From Prosapia bicincta (lineage: Eukaryota; Arthropoda; Insecta; Hemiptera; Cercopidae), in NCBI GenBank assembly GCA_036971475.1, contig JBAIZL010000008.1, positions 32,210,212 through 32,274,211 on the forward strand: a stretch of 64,000 nt of DNA, in the 5' to 3' direction. The position numbers and the translations under genes are program-made. Under the pieces are notes generated by a model that worked only from the letters and a program-made list of their open reading frames with translations, was not told the origin of the DNA and did no database searches. Shown here one piece after another: positions 24,575 through 38,100 of the stretch; within the stretch, counting starts at the first letter, position 1, and each line of letters opens with the position of its first letter.

Positions 24575-27500
24575 CTCCTATTATTACTGTCACACCTGTT
24601 TTTACAGCTAAGACCTATAACACTACTGTTCCTGTCACTACTATCACTTCTCCGGTTACTCCAGTTGCACCTGTTATTACTGTCACTCCTGTTACTACTG
24701 CTCCTGTACAAACAATAACTTCTCCGGTTATTTATGCTGCACCTGTTATTACTACCAGTCGTTATACTACCTCTAGGACCCATACCACTACTGCTCCTGT
24801 TACAACTATCACATTTCCGGTTACGTCTCCTGCACCTGTTATTACTGTCACTCCTGTTACTACTGCTAAGACCCATACCAATACTACTCCTGTTACTACT
24901 ATCACATCTCCGGTTACATCTGCTGCACCTGTTATTAGTGTCATTCGATTTACTACTGCAAAGACCATAAAACTACTGCTCCTGTTACTACAATCACTTC
25001 TCCGGTTACTTCTGCTGCACCTGTTATTACTGTCACTCCTGTTGCTACTGCTAAGACCCATAACATTACTGTTCTTGTTACTACAATCAATTCTCCGGTT
25101 ACTTCTACTGCACCAGTTATTAATGTCATTCGATTTACTACTGCTAAGACCATAAAACTACTGCTCCTGTTACTACAATCACTTCTCCGGTTACTTCTGC
25201 TGCACCTGTTATTACTGTCAATATTGTTACTACTGCTAAGATCCATAACACTACTGCCCCTGTTACTAGTATCACTTCTCTGGTTACTTCAGCGGCAACT
25301 GTTATTACTGTCACTCCTGTTGCTACTGCTAAGACCCATACCATTACTGCTACTATTAATACTATCACTTCTCCGGTTACTTCTGCTCCACCTGTTATTA
25401 CTGTCACTCCTGTTACTACTGCTAAGACCCATAACACTACTGCTCCTGATACTACTATCACTTCTCCGGTTACTTCTGCTGCACCTGTTATTACTGTCAA
25501 TATTGTTACTACTGCTAAGATCCATAACACTACTGCCCCTGTTACTAGTATCACTTCTCTGGTTACTTCAGCGGCAACTGTTATTACTGTCACTCCTGTT
25601 GCTACTGCTAAGACCCATACCATTACTGCTACTATTAATACTATCACTTCTCCGGTTACTTCTGCTCCACCTGTTATTACTGTCACTCCTGTTACTACTG
25701 CCAAGACCCATAACACTACTGCCCCTGTTACTAGTATCACTTTTCCGATTACTTCAGCTGCACCTGTTACTACTATCACTCCTGTTACTACTGCTAATAC
25801 CCAAAACACTACTGCTTCTGTTACTACAATCACTTCTCCGGTTACTTCAGCTGCACTTGTTATTACTGTAACTCCTGTTACTACTGCCAAGACCCATAAC
25901 ACTACTGCTCTTGTTACTACAATCACTTCTCCGGTTACTTCTACTGAACCTGTTTTTAACGTCATTCGATTTACTACTGCCAAGACCCATAACACTACTG
26001 CTTCTGTTACTACAATCATTTCTCCGGTTATTTATGCTGCCCCTGTTAATACTTTCATTCGTTTTACTACTGCTAAGACCCATATCACTACTGTTCCTGT
26101 TACTACAATCACATTTTCCGGTTATTTATGATGCACCTGTTATTACTGTCACTCCTGTTACTACTATTACTTCTCCGGTTACTTCGGCTGCACCTGTTAT
26201 TACTGTTATTCGTTTTACTACTGCTAAGACCCATATCACTACTGTTCCTGTTACTACAATCACATTTTCCGGTTATTTATGATGCACCTGTTATTACTGT
26301 CACTCCTGTTACTACTATTACTTCTCCGGTTACTTCGGCTGCACCTGTTATTACTGTTACTTCTGTTACTATTGCTAAGACCCATAACACTACTGCTCTT
26401 GTTACTACAATCACTTCTCCGGTTACTTCTACAGCACCTGTTAATAACGTCATTCGATTTACTACAGCTAAGACCCATAACACTATTGCTCCTGGTACTA
26501 CAATCACTTCTGCGATTACTTCTGCTGCACCTGTTAATACTGTCACTCTTCTTCCTACTGCTAAGACCCATAACACTACTGCTCCTGTTACTACTGCTCC
26601 TGCAACAACAATACCATCTCCAGTTATTTATGCTACATCTGTTTTTACTGTCATTCGTTTTACTAATACTATGGCCCACATTACTACTGCTCCTGTTACT
26701 ACAATCACATCTCTGGTTATTTAGGCTGCACATGTTATTACTGTCATTCCTGTTACTACTGCTAAGACCCATAACACTACTGTTGCTGTAACTACTATTA
26801 ATTCTCCGGCTACTTCTGCTGCACCTGTTATTACCGTCATTCGTTTTACTACTGCTAAAACCCATAACACTACTGCTCCTATTACTACTATCTCTTCTCC
26901 GGTTACTTCAGCTGCACCTTTTATTACTGTCATTCGTTTTACTACTGCTAAGACCCATACACTACTGCTACTGTTACTACTATGACTTCTCCGGTTACTT
27001 CTGCAGCACCTGTCATTACTGGCACTCCTGTTACTACTGCTAAGACCCATAAAACTACTGCTCCTATTACTACTATCTCTTCTCCGGTTACTTCAGCTGC
27101 ACCTTTTATTACTGTCATTCGTTTTACTACTGCTAAGACCCATACACTACTGCTACTGTTACTACTATGACTTCTCCGGTTACTTCTGCAGCACCTGTCA
27201 TTACTGGCACTCCTGTTACTACTGCTAAGACCCATAACACTACTGCTCTTGTTACTACAATCAACTCTCCGGTTACTTCTACTGCACCAGTTAGTAACGT
27301 CATTTCATTTACTACTGCTAAAACCCATAAAACGACTGCTCCTGTTAATACTATCACTTCTCCGGTTACTTCTGCTGCACTTGTTATTACTGTAACTCCT
27401 GTTTCTAATGCTAGAGCCCATAACACTACTGTTCTTTTCACTACAATCACTTCTCCGGTTACATCTACTACACCTGTTATTAACGTCATTCGATTTACTA

Positions 27501-30500
27501 CTGCTAAGACTTATAATACTACTTCTACTGTTACTACTATCACTTCTCCGGTTACATCTACTACACCTGTTATTAACGTCATTCGATTTACTACTGCTAA
27601 GACTTATAATACTACTTCTACTGTTACTACTATCACTTCTCCGGTTACATCTACTACACCTGTTAATAACGTCATTCGATTTACTACTGCTAAGACTTAT
27701 AATACTACTTCTACTGTTACTACTATCACTTCTCCGGTTACATCTACTACACCTGTTAATAACGTCATTCGATTTACTACTGCTAAGACTTATAAAACTA
27801 CTGTTACTGTTACTACTATCACTTCTCCGGTTACTTCTGCTGCACCTGTTATTACTGTCACTCTTGTTACTACTGCTAAGACCCATGACACTTTTGCTTC
27901 TATTACTACTATGACTACTCCGGTTACTTCTGCTGCACCTGTGATTACTGTCACTCCTGTTACTACTGCTAAGACCAATAAAACTACTGCTCCTGTTACT
28001 AGAATAACGTTTCCGGTTACTTCTGCTGCACCTGTTATTACTGTCACTCTTGCTACTACTGCTAAGACCCATATCACTATTGCTCCTGTTACTACTATCA
28101 CTTCTCCGGTTACTTCTGCTGCACTTGTTATTACTGTAACTCCTGTTACTAATGCTAAAGCCTATTACACTACTGTTCTTGTTACTACAATCACTTCTCC
28201 GGTTACATCTACTACACCTGTTATAACTGTCTTTGGTTGTACTACTGTTGAGACCCATACCACTACCGCGCTTGTTACTACAGTCACTTCTCCGGTTACT
28301 AAAGCTGCACCTGTTATTACAGTCATTTGTTTTACTACTGCTAAGACCCATAACACTACTGCTCCTATTACTACAATCACTTCTCCGGTTATATATGCTG
28401 CACCTGTTATTAGTGTCACCCCTGTTACTACTGCTAAGACAATTAACACTACTGCTCCTGTTACTACTAACACTTCTCCTGTTACTTCTGCTGCACCTGC
28501 TATAACTTACTTTTGTTTTACTACTGCCAAGACTCATAACACTACAGCTCCTGCTACTACAATCAATTTTCCGTTTATTTATGCTGCACCTGTTATTAGT
28601 GTAACACCTGTTACTACTGCTAAGACAATTAACACTACTGCTCCTGTTACTACTAACACTTCTCCTGTTACTTCTGCAGCACCTGCTATAACTTACTTTT
28701 GTTTTACTACTGCCAAGACTCACAACACTACAGCTCCTGCTACTACAATCAATTTTCCGTTTATTTATGCTGCACCTGTTATTACTTTCATTCGTTTAAC
28801 TACGGCCAAGACCCATAACAGTACTGCTCCTGTTACTACAATAATTTCTTCGGTTACTTCAGCTGCCCCTGATATTACTTTCATTCAGTTTACTACTGCC
28901 AAGACCCATGACAGGGGTCGGTTACTACAAACATTTCTCCGTATTTTTTTCTGCACCTGTTATTACTGTCACTCCTGTTACTATTGCTACGACTCATAAC
29001 AATACTGAACATGTTAAAAATATGACTTCTCCGGTTACTTTTGCAGCACCTGTTATTACTCTCAGTCTTTATACTACTGTCAAGACCCATAGTACTACTG
29101 CTCCTGTTACTACAATCACATCTCCGATTATTTATGCTGCACCTGTTATTACTGTCACTCCAGCTACTACTGCTCAGACACAAAGCACTACTGCTTCTCT
29201 TACTACAATAACTTTTCCAGTTACTTCAGCTGCCCCTGTTATTACTTTCATTCGTTTTATTACTGCCAGGCCCAATAATACTACTGCTTCTGTTACTACA
29301 ATAACTTTTCCAGTTACTTCAGCTGCACCTGTTATTACTGTCATTCGTTTTACTACTGGTGAGACCCATAACACTATTGCGAATGTTATTACAATCAATT
29401 TTCCAGTTACTCAAGCTGCACCTCTTATTACTGTCATTTGTTTTACTACTGCTAAGAACCATAACATTATTGCTTCTGTTACTACAATCACTTCTCCGGT
29501 TATGTATGCTGCACCTGTTATTTACTGTCACTCCTGTTACTACTGCTAAAACTCATAACACTACTGCTCCTGTTACTACAAAAACTTTTCCGGTTACTTC
29601 AGCTGCCCCTGTTATTACTGTCATTCGTTTTACTACTGCTAAGACCCATAACACTACTGCTCCTGTTACTACGGCTAAGACCCATAACACTACTATCACT
29701 TCTCCGGTTACTTCAGCTGCACCTGTTATAACTGTCATTCGTTTTACTACTGCTAAGAACCATAACATTATTGCTTCTGTTACTACAATCACTTCTCCGG
29801 TTATGTATGCTGCACCTGTTATTTACTGCCACTCCTGTTACTACGGCTAAGACCCATAACACTACTATCACTTCTCCGGTTACTTCAGCTGCACCTGTTA
29901 TAACTGTCATTCGTTTTACTACTGCTAAGAACCATAACATTATTGCTTCTGTTACTACAATCACTTCTCCGGTTATGTATGCTGCACCTGTTATTTACTG
30001 CCACTCCTGTTACTACGGCTAAGACCCATGACACTACTCCTTCTGTTTTTACAATCACTTATCCGGTTAATTATACTGCACCTGTTATTACTGTCACTCC
30101 TATTATTACTGCTAAGACTCATAACAATACTGACCCTGTTAAAAATATCACTTCTCCGGTTATTTTTGCAGCAGCTGTTATTACTCTCAGTCTTTATACT
30201 ACTGTCAAGACCCATAGTACTACTGCTCCTGTTACAACAATCACTTCTCCGGTTATTTATGCTGCCCCTGTTACTACTGTCACTTCTGTTACTACTGCTA
30301 AGACAAATAACACTACTGCTCCTGTTACTAATATCACTTCTCCGGGGACTTCTGCTGCACATGTTATTACTTTCATTCGTTTTACTACTGAGAAGATACT
30401 TAACACTTCTGCCTGTGTTACAACAATCAATTTTCCGGTTTTTTATGCTGCACCTGGTATTACTTTCATTCGTTTTACTACTGCCAAGACCCATAACACT

Positions 30501-33500
30501 ACTGCTTCTGTTACTACATACCTTTTTCTGGTTATTTATGCTACACCTGTTATTGCTTACAATCGTTTTACTACTGCTAAGGCCCATAACACTACTGCTT
30601 CTGTTGCTACTATCACTTCTCCGGTTACTTCTGCTGCTTCTGTTATTACTTTCTTTTTTTTTACTACTGCCAAGAACCATAACACTACTGCTCTTGTTAC
30701 TACAATCCTTTTTCCGGTTATTAATGCGGCTCCTGTTATTATTTTCATTCGTTTTACTACTACTGAGACCCATAACACTACTGCATCTGTTACTACAATC
30801 ACTTCTCCGGTTACTCAAGCTGCACCAGTCATTACTGTCATTCGTTATACTATTGCCAAGACCCATAACACTATTGCTTCTGTTACTACAATAATTTTTT
30901 CCGGTCATTTCTGCTGCACCTGTTATTACCATCACTCCTGTTACTACTGCTAAGAGCAATAACACTACTGCTCCTGTTACTAATATCACTTCTCCGGTTA
31001 CTTCTGCTGCACCTGTTATTACTTTCATTCGTAATACTACTGAGAAGAACCATAACACTACTGCTCCTGATACTACAATAACTTTTCCGGTTACTTCAGC
31101 TGCTCTGTTATTACTTTCATTCGTTTTATTACTGCCAGGTCCAATAACACTACTGCTTGTGTTACTACAATCACTTCTCCGGTTACTTCAGCTGCAACTG
31201 TTATTACTGTTATTCGTTTTACTACTGCTAGGACCCATAACTCTACTGCTCCTGTTACTACAATCACGTCTTCGTTTACACTTGCTTCAACTGTTATTAC
31301 TGTCATTCGTTTTACTACTGCTGAGACCCATAACACTAATGCTCCTGTTACTACAATCACTTCTCCGGTTACTTCTGCAGCACCTGTCATTACTGTCATT
31401 CGTTATACTACTGCCAAGACCCATAACACTATTGCTTCTGTTACTACAATCATTTTTTTCGGTATTTTCTACTGCCAAGAACCATAACACTATTGTGTCT
31501 GTTACTACAAACAGTTTTCCGTATATTTTTGCTGCACCTGTTTTTACTGTCACTCCTGTTACTACTGCTAAGACCCATGACACTACTGCTTCTGTTACTA
31601 TTATCACTCCTCCAAATAATTAAGCTGCACCTGGTATTACTGTCACTCCTGTTACTACTACTAAGACTCATAACAATAATGACCCTGTTAAAAATATCAC
31701 TTCTCCGGTTTTTTCTGCTGCACCTGTTATTACTGTCATTCGTTTTACTACTGCTAAGACCCATACACTACTGCATCAGTTACTACAATCACTTTTCCTG
31801 TTACTTCAGCTGCACCTGTTATTACTGTCATTCGTTTTACTACTACTGAGACCCATACACTACTGCTCCTGTTACTACAATCACTTCTCCGGTTACACTT
31901 GCTTCACTTGTTATTACTGTCATTCGTTTTACTCTGCTGAAATCCATAACACTACTGCACATGTTACTACAATCACTTTTCCGGTTACCTAAGCTGCACC
32001 TGTTATAACTGTCATTTGTTTTACTACTGCTAATAACCATAACACTACTGCTCCTGTTACTACAATCACTTCTCTGGTTATTTATGCTGCAACTGCTATT
32101 ACTGTCACACCTGGTACCACTGCCAAGACCCATAACACTACTATCACTTCTCCTGTTACTTCTGCTGCACCTGTTATAACTTTCTTTTGTTTTACTACTG
32201 CCAAGACCCAATACTACTGCTCCTGTTACTACAATCCCTTTTCCATTCATTTATGCTGCACCTGTTATTACTTTCATTTGTTTTACTACTGCAATGACCC
32301 ATAACAGTACTGCTCCTGTTACTACAAACACTTCTCCTTATACCTCTGCTGCACCTGTTATTACTGTCATTCGTTTTACTACTGCAATGACCCATAACAG
32401 TACTGCTGCTGTTACTACAAACACTGTTCCGGTTACTTCAGCTGCCCCTGTTATTACTTTCATTCGTTTTACTACTGACAAGACACATTACACTACTGCT
32501 CCTGTTACTACAATCCCTTTTCCATTCATTTATGCTGCACCTGTTATTACTTTCATTTGTTTTACTACTGCAATGACCCATAACAGTACTGCTCCTGTTA
32601 CTACAAACACTTCTCCTTATACCTCTGCTGCACCTGTTATTACTGTCATTCGTTTTACTACTGCAATGACCCATAACAGTACTGCTGCTGTTACTACAAA
32701 CACTGTTCCGGTTACTTCAGCTGCACCTGTTATTACTTTCATTCGTTTTACTACTGACAAGACACATTACACTACTGCTCCTGGTACTACAATCCCTTTT
32801 CCGGTTATTTATGCTGCACCTGTTATTACTGTCATTCGTTTTACAACTGCCAAGTCCCATATTACCACTGCTCCTGTTACTACAATCACTTCTCCGGTTA
32901 TTTATGCAGAAACTCTTATTACTGTCACACCTGTTACGACTGCTAAGACCCATAACACTACTGCTCTTGTTACTACTATCACATCTCCGATTACTTCTGC
33001 TGCACCTGTTATTACTCTCAGTCTTTATACTACTGTCAGGACCCTTAATACTACTGCTCCTGTTACTACAATGACATCTCCGGGGTTTTATGCTGCACCT
33101 GTTATTACTGTCACTCCAGCTACTACTGCTAACACCCAAAGCACTACAGCTTTTGTTACTTTTTCATTTCTCCGGTTACTTCATCTGCACCTATTATTAT
33201 TGTCAATCCTGCTACTATTGCTAAGACCCATAACACTACTACTGCTGTTTCTACTATCACTTCTCCTGTTACTTCTGCTGCTTCTGTTATTACTTTCTTT
33301 TGTTTTACTATTGCCAAGACCCATAACACTACTGCTTCTGTTACTACAATCACTTCTCCGGTTACTCAAGCTGCACCTGTTATTACTGTAATTTGTTTTA
33401 CTACTGCTAAGACCAATAACACTACTGCTCCTGTTACTACTATCACTTCTCCGGTTAATTTTCCAGCACTTGTTATTACTGTCAGTCGTTATACTACTGT

Positions 33501-35100
33501 CAAGACCCATAACACTACTGCTCCTGTTACTACAATAACATTTCCCCTTACTTCAACTGCCCCTGTTATTACTTTATTTCGTTTTATTACTGCCAGGTCC
33601 ATCAACACTACTGCTTGTGTTCACTACAATCCTTTTTCCGGTTATTTATGCTGCACCTGTTATTACTTTCATTCGTTTTACTACTGCCAAGACCCATAAT
33701 ACTACTGCTTCTGTTACTACAAACACTTCTCCGGTTACTCGAGCTGCACCTGTTATTACTGTAATTTGTTTTACTACTGCTATGACCCATAACACTACTG
33801 CTCCTGTTACTACAATCACTTCTCCGGTTACTCGAGCTGCACCTGTTATTACTGTAATTTGTTTTACTACTGCTATGACCCATAACACTACTGCTCCTGT
33901 TACTTCATACACTTCTCCGGTTACTTCTGCAGCACCTGTCATTACTGTCATTCGTCATACTGCTGCCAAGACCCATAACACTATTGCTTCTTTTACTACA
34001 ATAATTTTTTCCGGTTATTTCTGCTGCACCTGTTATTACTGTCATTCTTGTTACTACTGCTAAGACCCATAACACTATTGCTCCTGTTACTACTATTACT
34101 TCTCCGGTTATTTCTGCTGCACCTTGTTATTACTGTCATTCCTGTTACTACTGCCAAGACCCATAACACTACTGCTCCTGTTACTACAATATATCTTCCG
34201 GTTACTTCAGCTGCCTTGTTATCACTTTCATTCGTTTTATTACTGCCAGGTACCATAACACTACTGCTTGTGTTACTACAATCCCATTTCCGGTTATTTA
34301 TGCTGCACCTGTTATTACTGTTACTCCTGTTACTACTGCTAAGACTCATAACACTACTGCTCCTGTTACTAATATCACTTCTCCGGTTACTTTTGCAGCA
34401 GCTGTTATTACTGTCAGTCGTTATTCTACTGTCAAGACCCATAACACTACTGCTCCTGTTACTACAATCACTTCTCCGGTTTTTATGCTGCACATGTTAT
34501 TACTGTCACACCTGTTACTACTGCTAAGACCCATAACACAACTGCTCCTGTTACTACTATCACTTCTCCGGTTACTTCTGCTGCACCTGTTATTACTGTC
34601 ATTCGTTTTACTACTGACAAGACACATAACACTACTGCTTGTGTTACTACAATCCCATTTCCGGTTATTTATGCTGCACCTGTTATTACTGTTACTCCTG
34701 TTACTACTGCTAAGACTCATAACACTACTGCTCCTGTTACTAATATCACTTCTCCGGTTACTTTTGCAGCAGCTGTTATTACTGTCAGTCGTTATTCTAC
34801 TGTCAAGACCCATAACACTACTGCTCCTGTTACTACAATCACTTCTCCGGTTTTTATGCTGCACATGTTATTACTGTCACACCTGTTACTACTGCTAAGA
34901 CCCATAACACAACTGCTCCTGTTACTACTATCACTTCTCCGGTTACTTCTGCTGCACCTGTTATTACTGTCATTCGTTTTACTACTGACAAGACACATAA
35001 CACTACTGCTTGTATTACTACAATCCCATTTCCGGTTATTTATGCTGCACCTGTTATTACTTTCATTCATTTTACTATTGCCAAGACCCATAACACTACA
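24575..35100 (+). repeat. 93-bp satellite, heterogeneous part (~113 units), in CNG intron 2
   Basis: The unit is 93 bp (31 codons). One frame of the consensus reads Thr/Ala/Pro/Val-rich, of the type TAKTHNTTAPVTTITSPV, and several other frames on both strands are also stop-poor. That explains the many open frames of up to about 610 codons. Units differ by many substitutions and by scattered 1-bp indels, the first near 24968. Differences in three sampled units (about 28021-28310) from the consensus were not concentrated at third codon positions. Multi-unit duplications are frequent. It lies wholly between the exons at 24494 and 42988, so it is intronic. Confidence 0.93.
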
Positions 35101-38100
35101 GCTCCTGTTATACAATCACTTCTCCGGTTACTTTAGCTGCTCCTCTTATTACTGTCTCTCTTGTTTCTACTGCTAAGACCCATAACACTATTGCTCCTGT
35201 TACTACTATTACTTCTCCGGTTATTTATGCTGCACCTGTTATTACTTTCATTCATTTTACTACTGCTAAGACCCATAACACTACAGCTCCTGTTATACAT
35301 TCACTTCCCCGTTTACTCTAGCTGCTCCTCTTATTACTGTCTCTCTTGTTTCTACTGCTAAGACCCATAACACTACAGCTCCTGTTATACAATCACTTCT
35401 CCGGTTACTTTAGCTGCTCCTCTTATTACTGTCTCTCTTGTTTCTACTGCTAAGACCCATAACACTACTGCTCCTGTTACTACAATCACTTCTCCGGTTA
35501 CTTTAGCTGCTCCTCTTATTACTGTCTCTCTTGTTTCTACTGCTAAGACCCATAACACTACAGCTCCTGTTATACAATCACTTCTCCGGTTACTTTAGCT
35601 GCTCCTCTTATTACTGTCTCTCTTGTTTCTACTGCTAAGACCCATAACACTACTGCTCCTGTTACTACAATCACTTCTCCGGTTACTTTAGCTGCTCCTC
35701 TTATTACTGTCTCTCTTGTTTCTACTGCTAAGACCCATAACACTACAGCTCCTGTTATACAATCACTTCTCCGGTTACTTTAGCTGCTCCTCTTATTACT
35801 GTCTCTCTTGTTTCTACTGCTAAGACCCATAACACTACTGCTCCTGTTACTACAATCACTTCTCCGGTTACTTTAGCTGCTCCTCTTATTACTGTCTCTC
35901 TTGTTTCTACTGCTAAGACCCATAACACTACAGCTCCTGTTATACAATCACTTCTCCGGTTACTTTAGCTGCTCCTCTTATTACTGTCTCTCTTGTTTCT
36001 ACTGCTAAGACCCATAACACTAGAGCTCCTGTTATACAATCACTTCTCCGGTTACTTTAGCTGCTCCTCTTATTACTGTCTCTCTTGTTTCTACTGCTAA
36101 GACCCATAACACTAGAGCTCCTGTTATACAATCACTTCTCCGGTTACTTTAGCTGCTCCTCTTATTACTGTCTCTCTTGTTTCTACTGCTAAGACCCATA
36201 ACACTAGAGCTCCTGTTATACAATCACTTCTCCGGTTACTTTAGCTGCTCCTCTTATTACTGTCTCTCTTGTTTCTACTGCTAAGACCCATAACACTAGA
36301 GCTCCTGTTATACAATCACTTCTCCGGTTACTTTAGCTGCTCCTCTTATTACTGTCTCTCTTGTTTCTACTGCTAAGACCCATAACACTACAGCTCCTGT
36401 TATACAATCACTTCTCCGGTTACTTTAGCTGCTCCTCTTATTACTGGCTCTCTTGTTTCTACTGCTAAGACCCATAACACTACAGCTCCTGTTATACAAT
36501 CACTTCTCCGGTTACTTTAGCTGCTCCTCTTATTACTGTCTCTCTTGTTTCTACTGCTAAGACCCATAACACTATTGCTCCTGTTATACAATCACTTCTC
36601 CGGTTACTTTAGCTGCTCCTCTTATTATTGTCTCTCTTGTTTCTACTGCTAAGACCCATAACACTATTGCTCCTGTTATACAATCACTTCTCCGGTTACT
36701 TTAGCTGCTCCTCTTATTATTGTCTCTCTTGTTTCTACTGCTAAGACCCATAACACTATTGCTCCTGTTATACAATCACTTCTCCGGTTACTTTAGCTGC
36801 ACCTCTTATTACTGTCTCTCTTGTTTCTACTGCTAAGACCCATAACACTACAGCTCCTGTTATACAATCACTTCTCCGGTTACTTTAGCTGCACCTCTTA
36901 TTACTGTCTCTCTTGTTTCTACTGCTAAGACCCATAACACTACAGCTCCTGTTATACAATCACTTCTCCGGTTACTTTAGCTGCTCCTCTTATTACTGTC
37001 TCTCTTGTTTCTACTGCTAAGACCCATAACACTACAGCTCCTGTTATACAATCACTTCTCCGGTTACTTTAGCTGCACCTCTTATTACTGCCTCTCTTGT
37101 TTCTACTGCTAAGACCCATAACACTACAGCTCCTGTTATACAATCACTTCTCCGGTTACTTTAGCTGCACCTCTTATTACTGTCTCTCTTGTTTCTACTG
37201 CTAAGACCCATAACACTATTGCTCCTGTTATACAATCACTTCTCCGGTTACTTTAGCTGCACCTCTTATTACTGTCTCTCTTGTTTCTACTGCTAAGACC
37301 CATAACACTACTGCTCCTGTTATACAATCACTTCTCCGGTTACTTTAGCTGCTCCTCTTATTACTGTCTCTCTTGTTTCTACTGCTAAGACCCATAACAC
37401 TACAGCTCCTGTTATACAATCACTTCTCCGGTTACTTTAGCTGCTCCTCTTATTACTGTCTCTCTTGTTTCTACTGCTAAGACCCATAACACTACAGCTC
37501 CTGTTATACAATCACTTTTCCGGTTACTTTAGCTGCTCCTCTTATTACTGTCTCTCTTGTTTCTACTGCTAAGACCCATAACACTACAGCTCCTGTTATA
37601 CAATCACTTCTCCGGTTACTTTAGCTGCTCCTCTTATTACTGTCTCTCTTGTTTCTACTGCTAAGACCCATAACACTACAGCTCCTGTTATACAATCACT
37701 TCTCCGGTTACTTTAGCTGCTCCTCTTATTACTGTCTCTCTTGTTTCTACTGCTAAGACCCATAACACTACTGCTCCTGTTATACAATCACTTCTCCGGT
37801 TACTTTAGCTGCTCCTCTTATTACTGTCTCTCTTGTTTCTACTGCTAAGACCCATAACACTACAGCTCCTGTTATACAATCACTTCTCCGGTTACTTTAG
37901 CTGCACCTCTTATTACTGTCTCTCTTGTTTCTACTGCTAAGACCCATAACACTATTGCTCCTGTTATACAATCACTTCTCCGGTTACTTTAGCTGCTCCT
38001 CTTATTACTGTCTCTCTTGTTTCTACTGCTAAGACCCATAACACTATTGCTCCTGTTATACAATCACTTCTCCGGTTACTTTAGCTGCTCCTCTTATTAC

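Noticed and set aside
24575..35361. Mucin-like Thr/Pro-rich open frames (up to 610 codons) and Leu-rich or Ser/Arg-rich frames on either strand
   Set aside because: The 93-bp consensus is stop-free in several frames on both strands, so openness is uninformative. In three sampled units (about 28021-28310) differences from consensus fell roughly 9, 11 and 6 at codon positions 1, 2 and 3, with no third-position excess. The array has 1-bp indels and lies wholly inside an intron. A codon-position test over all units would settle it.
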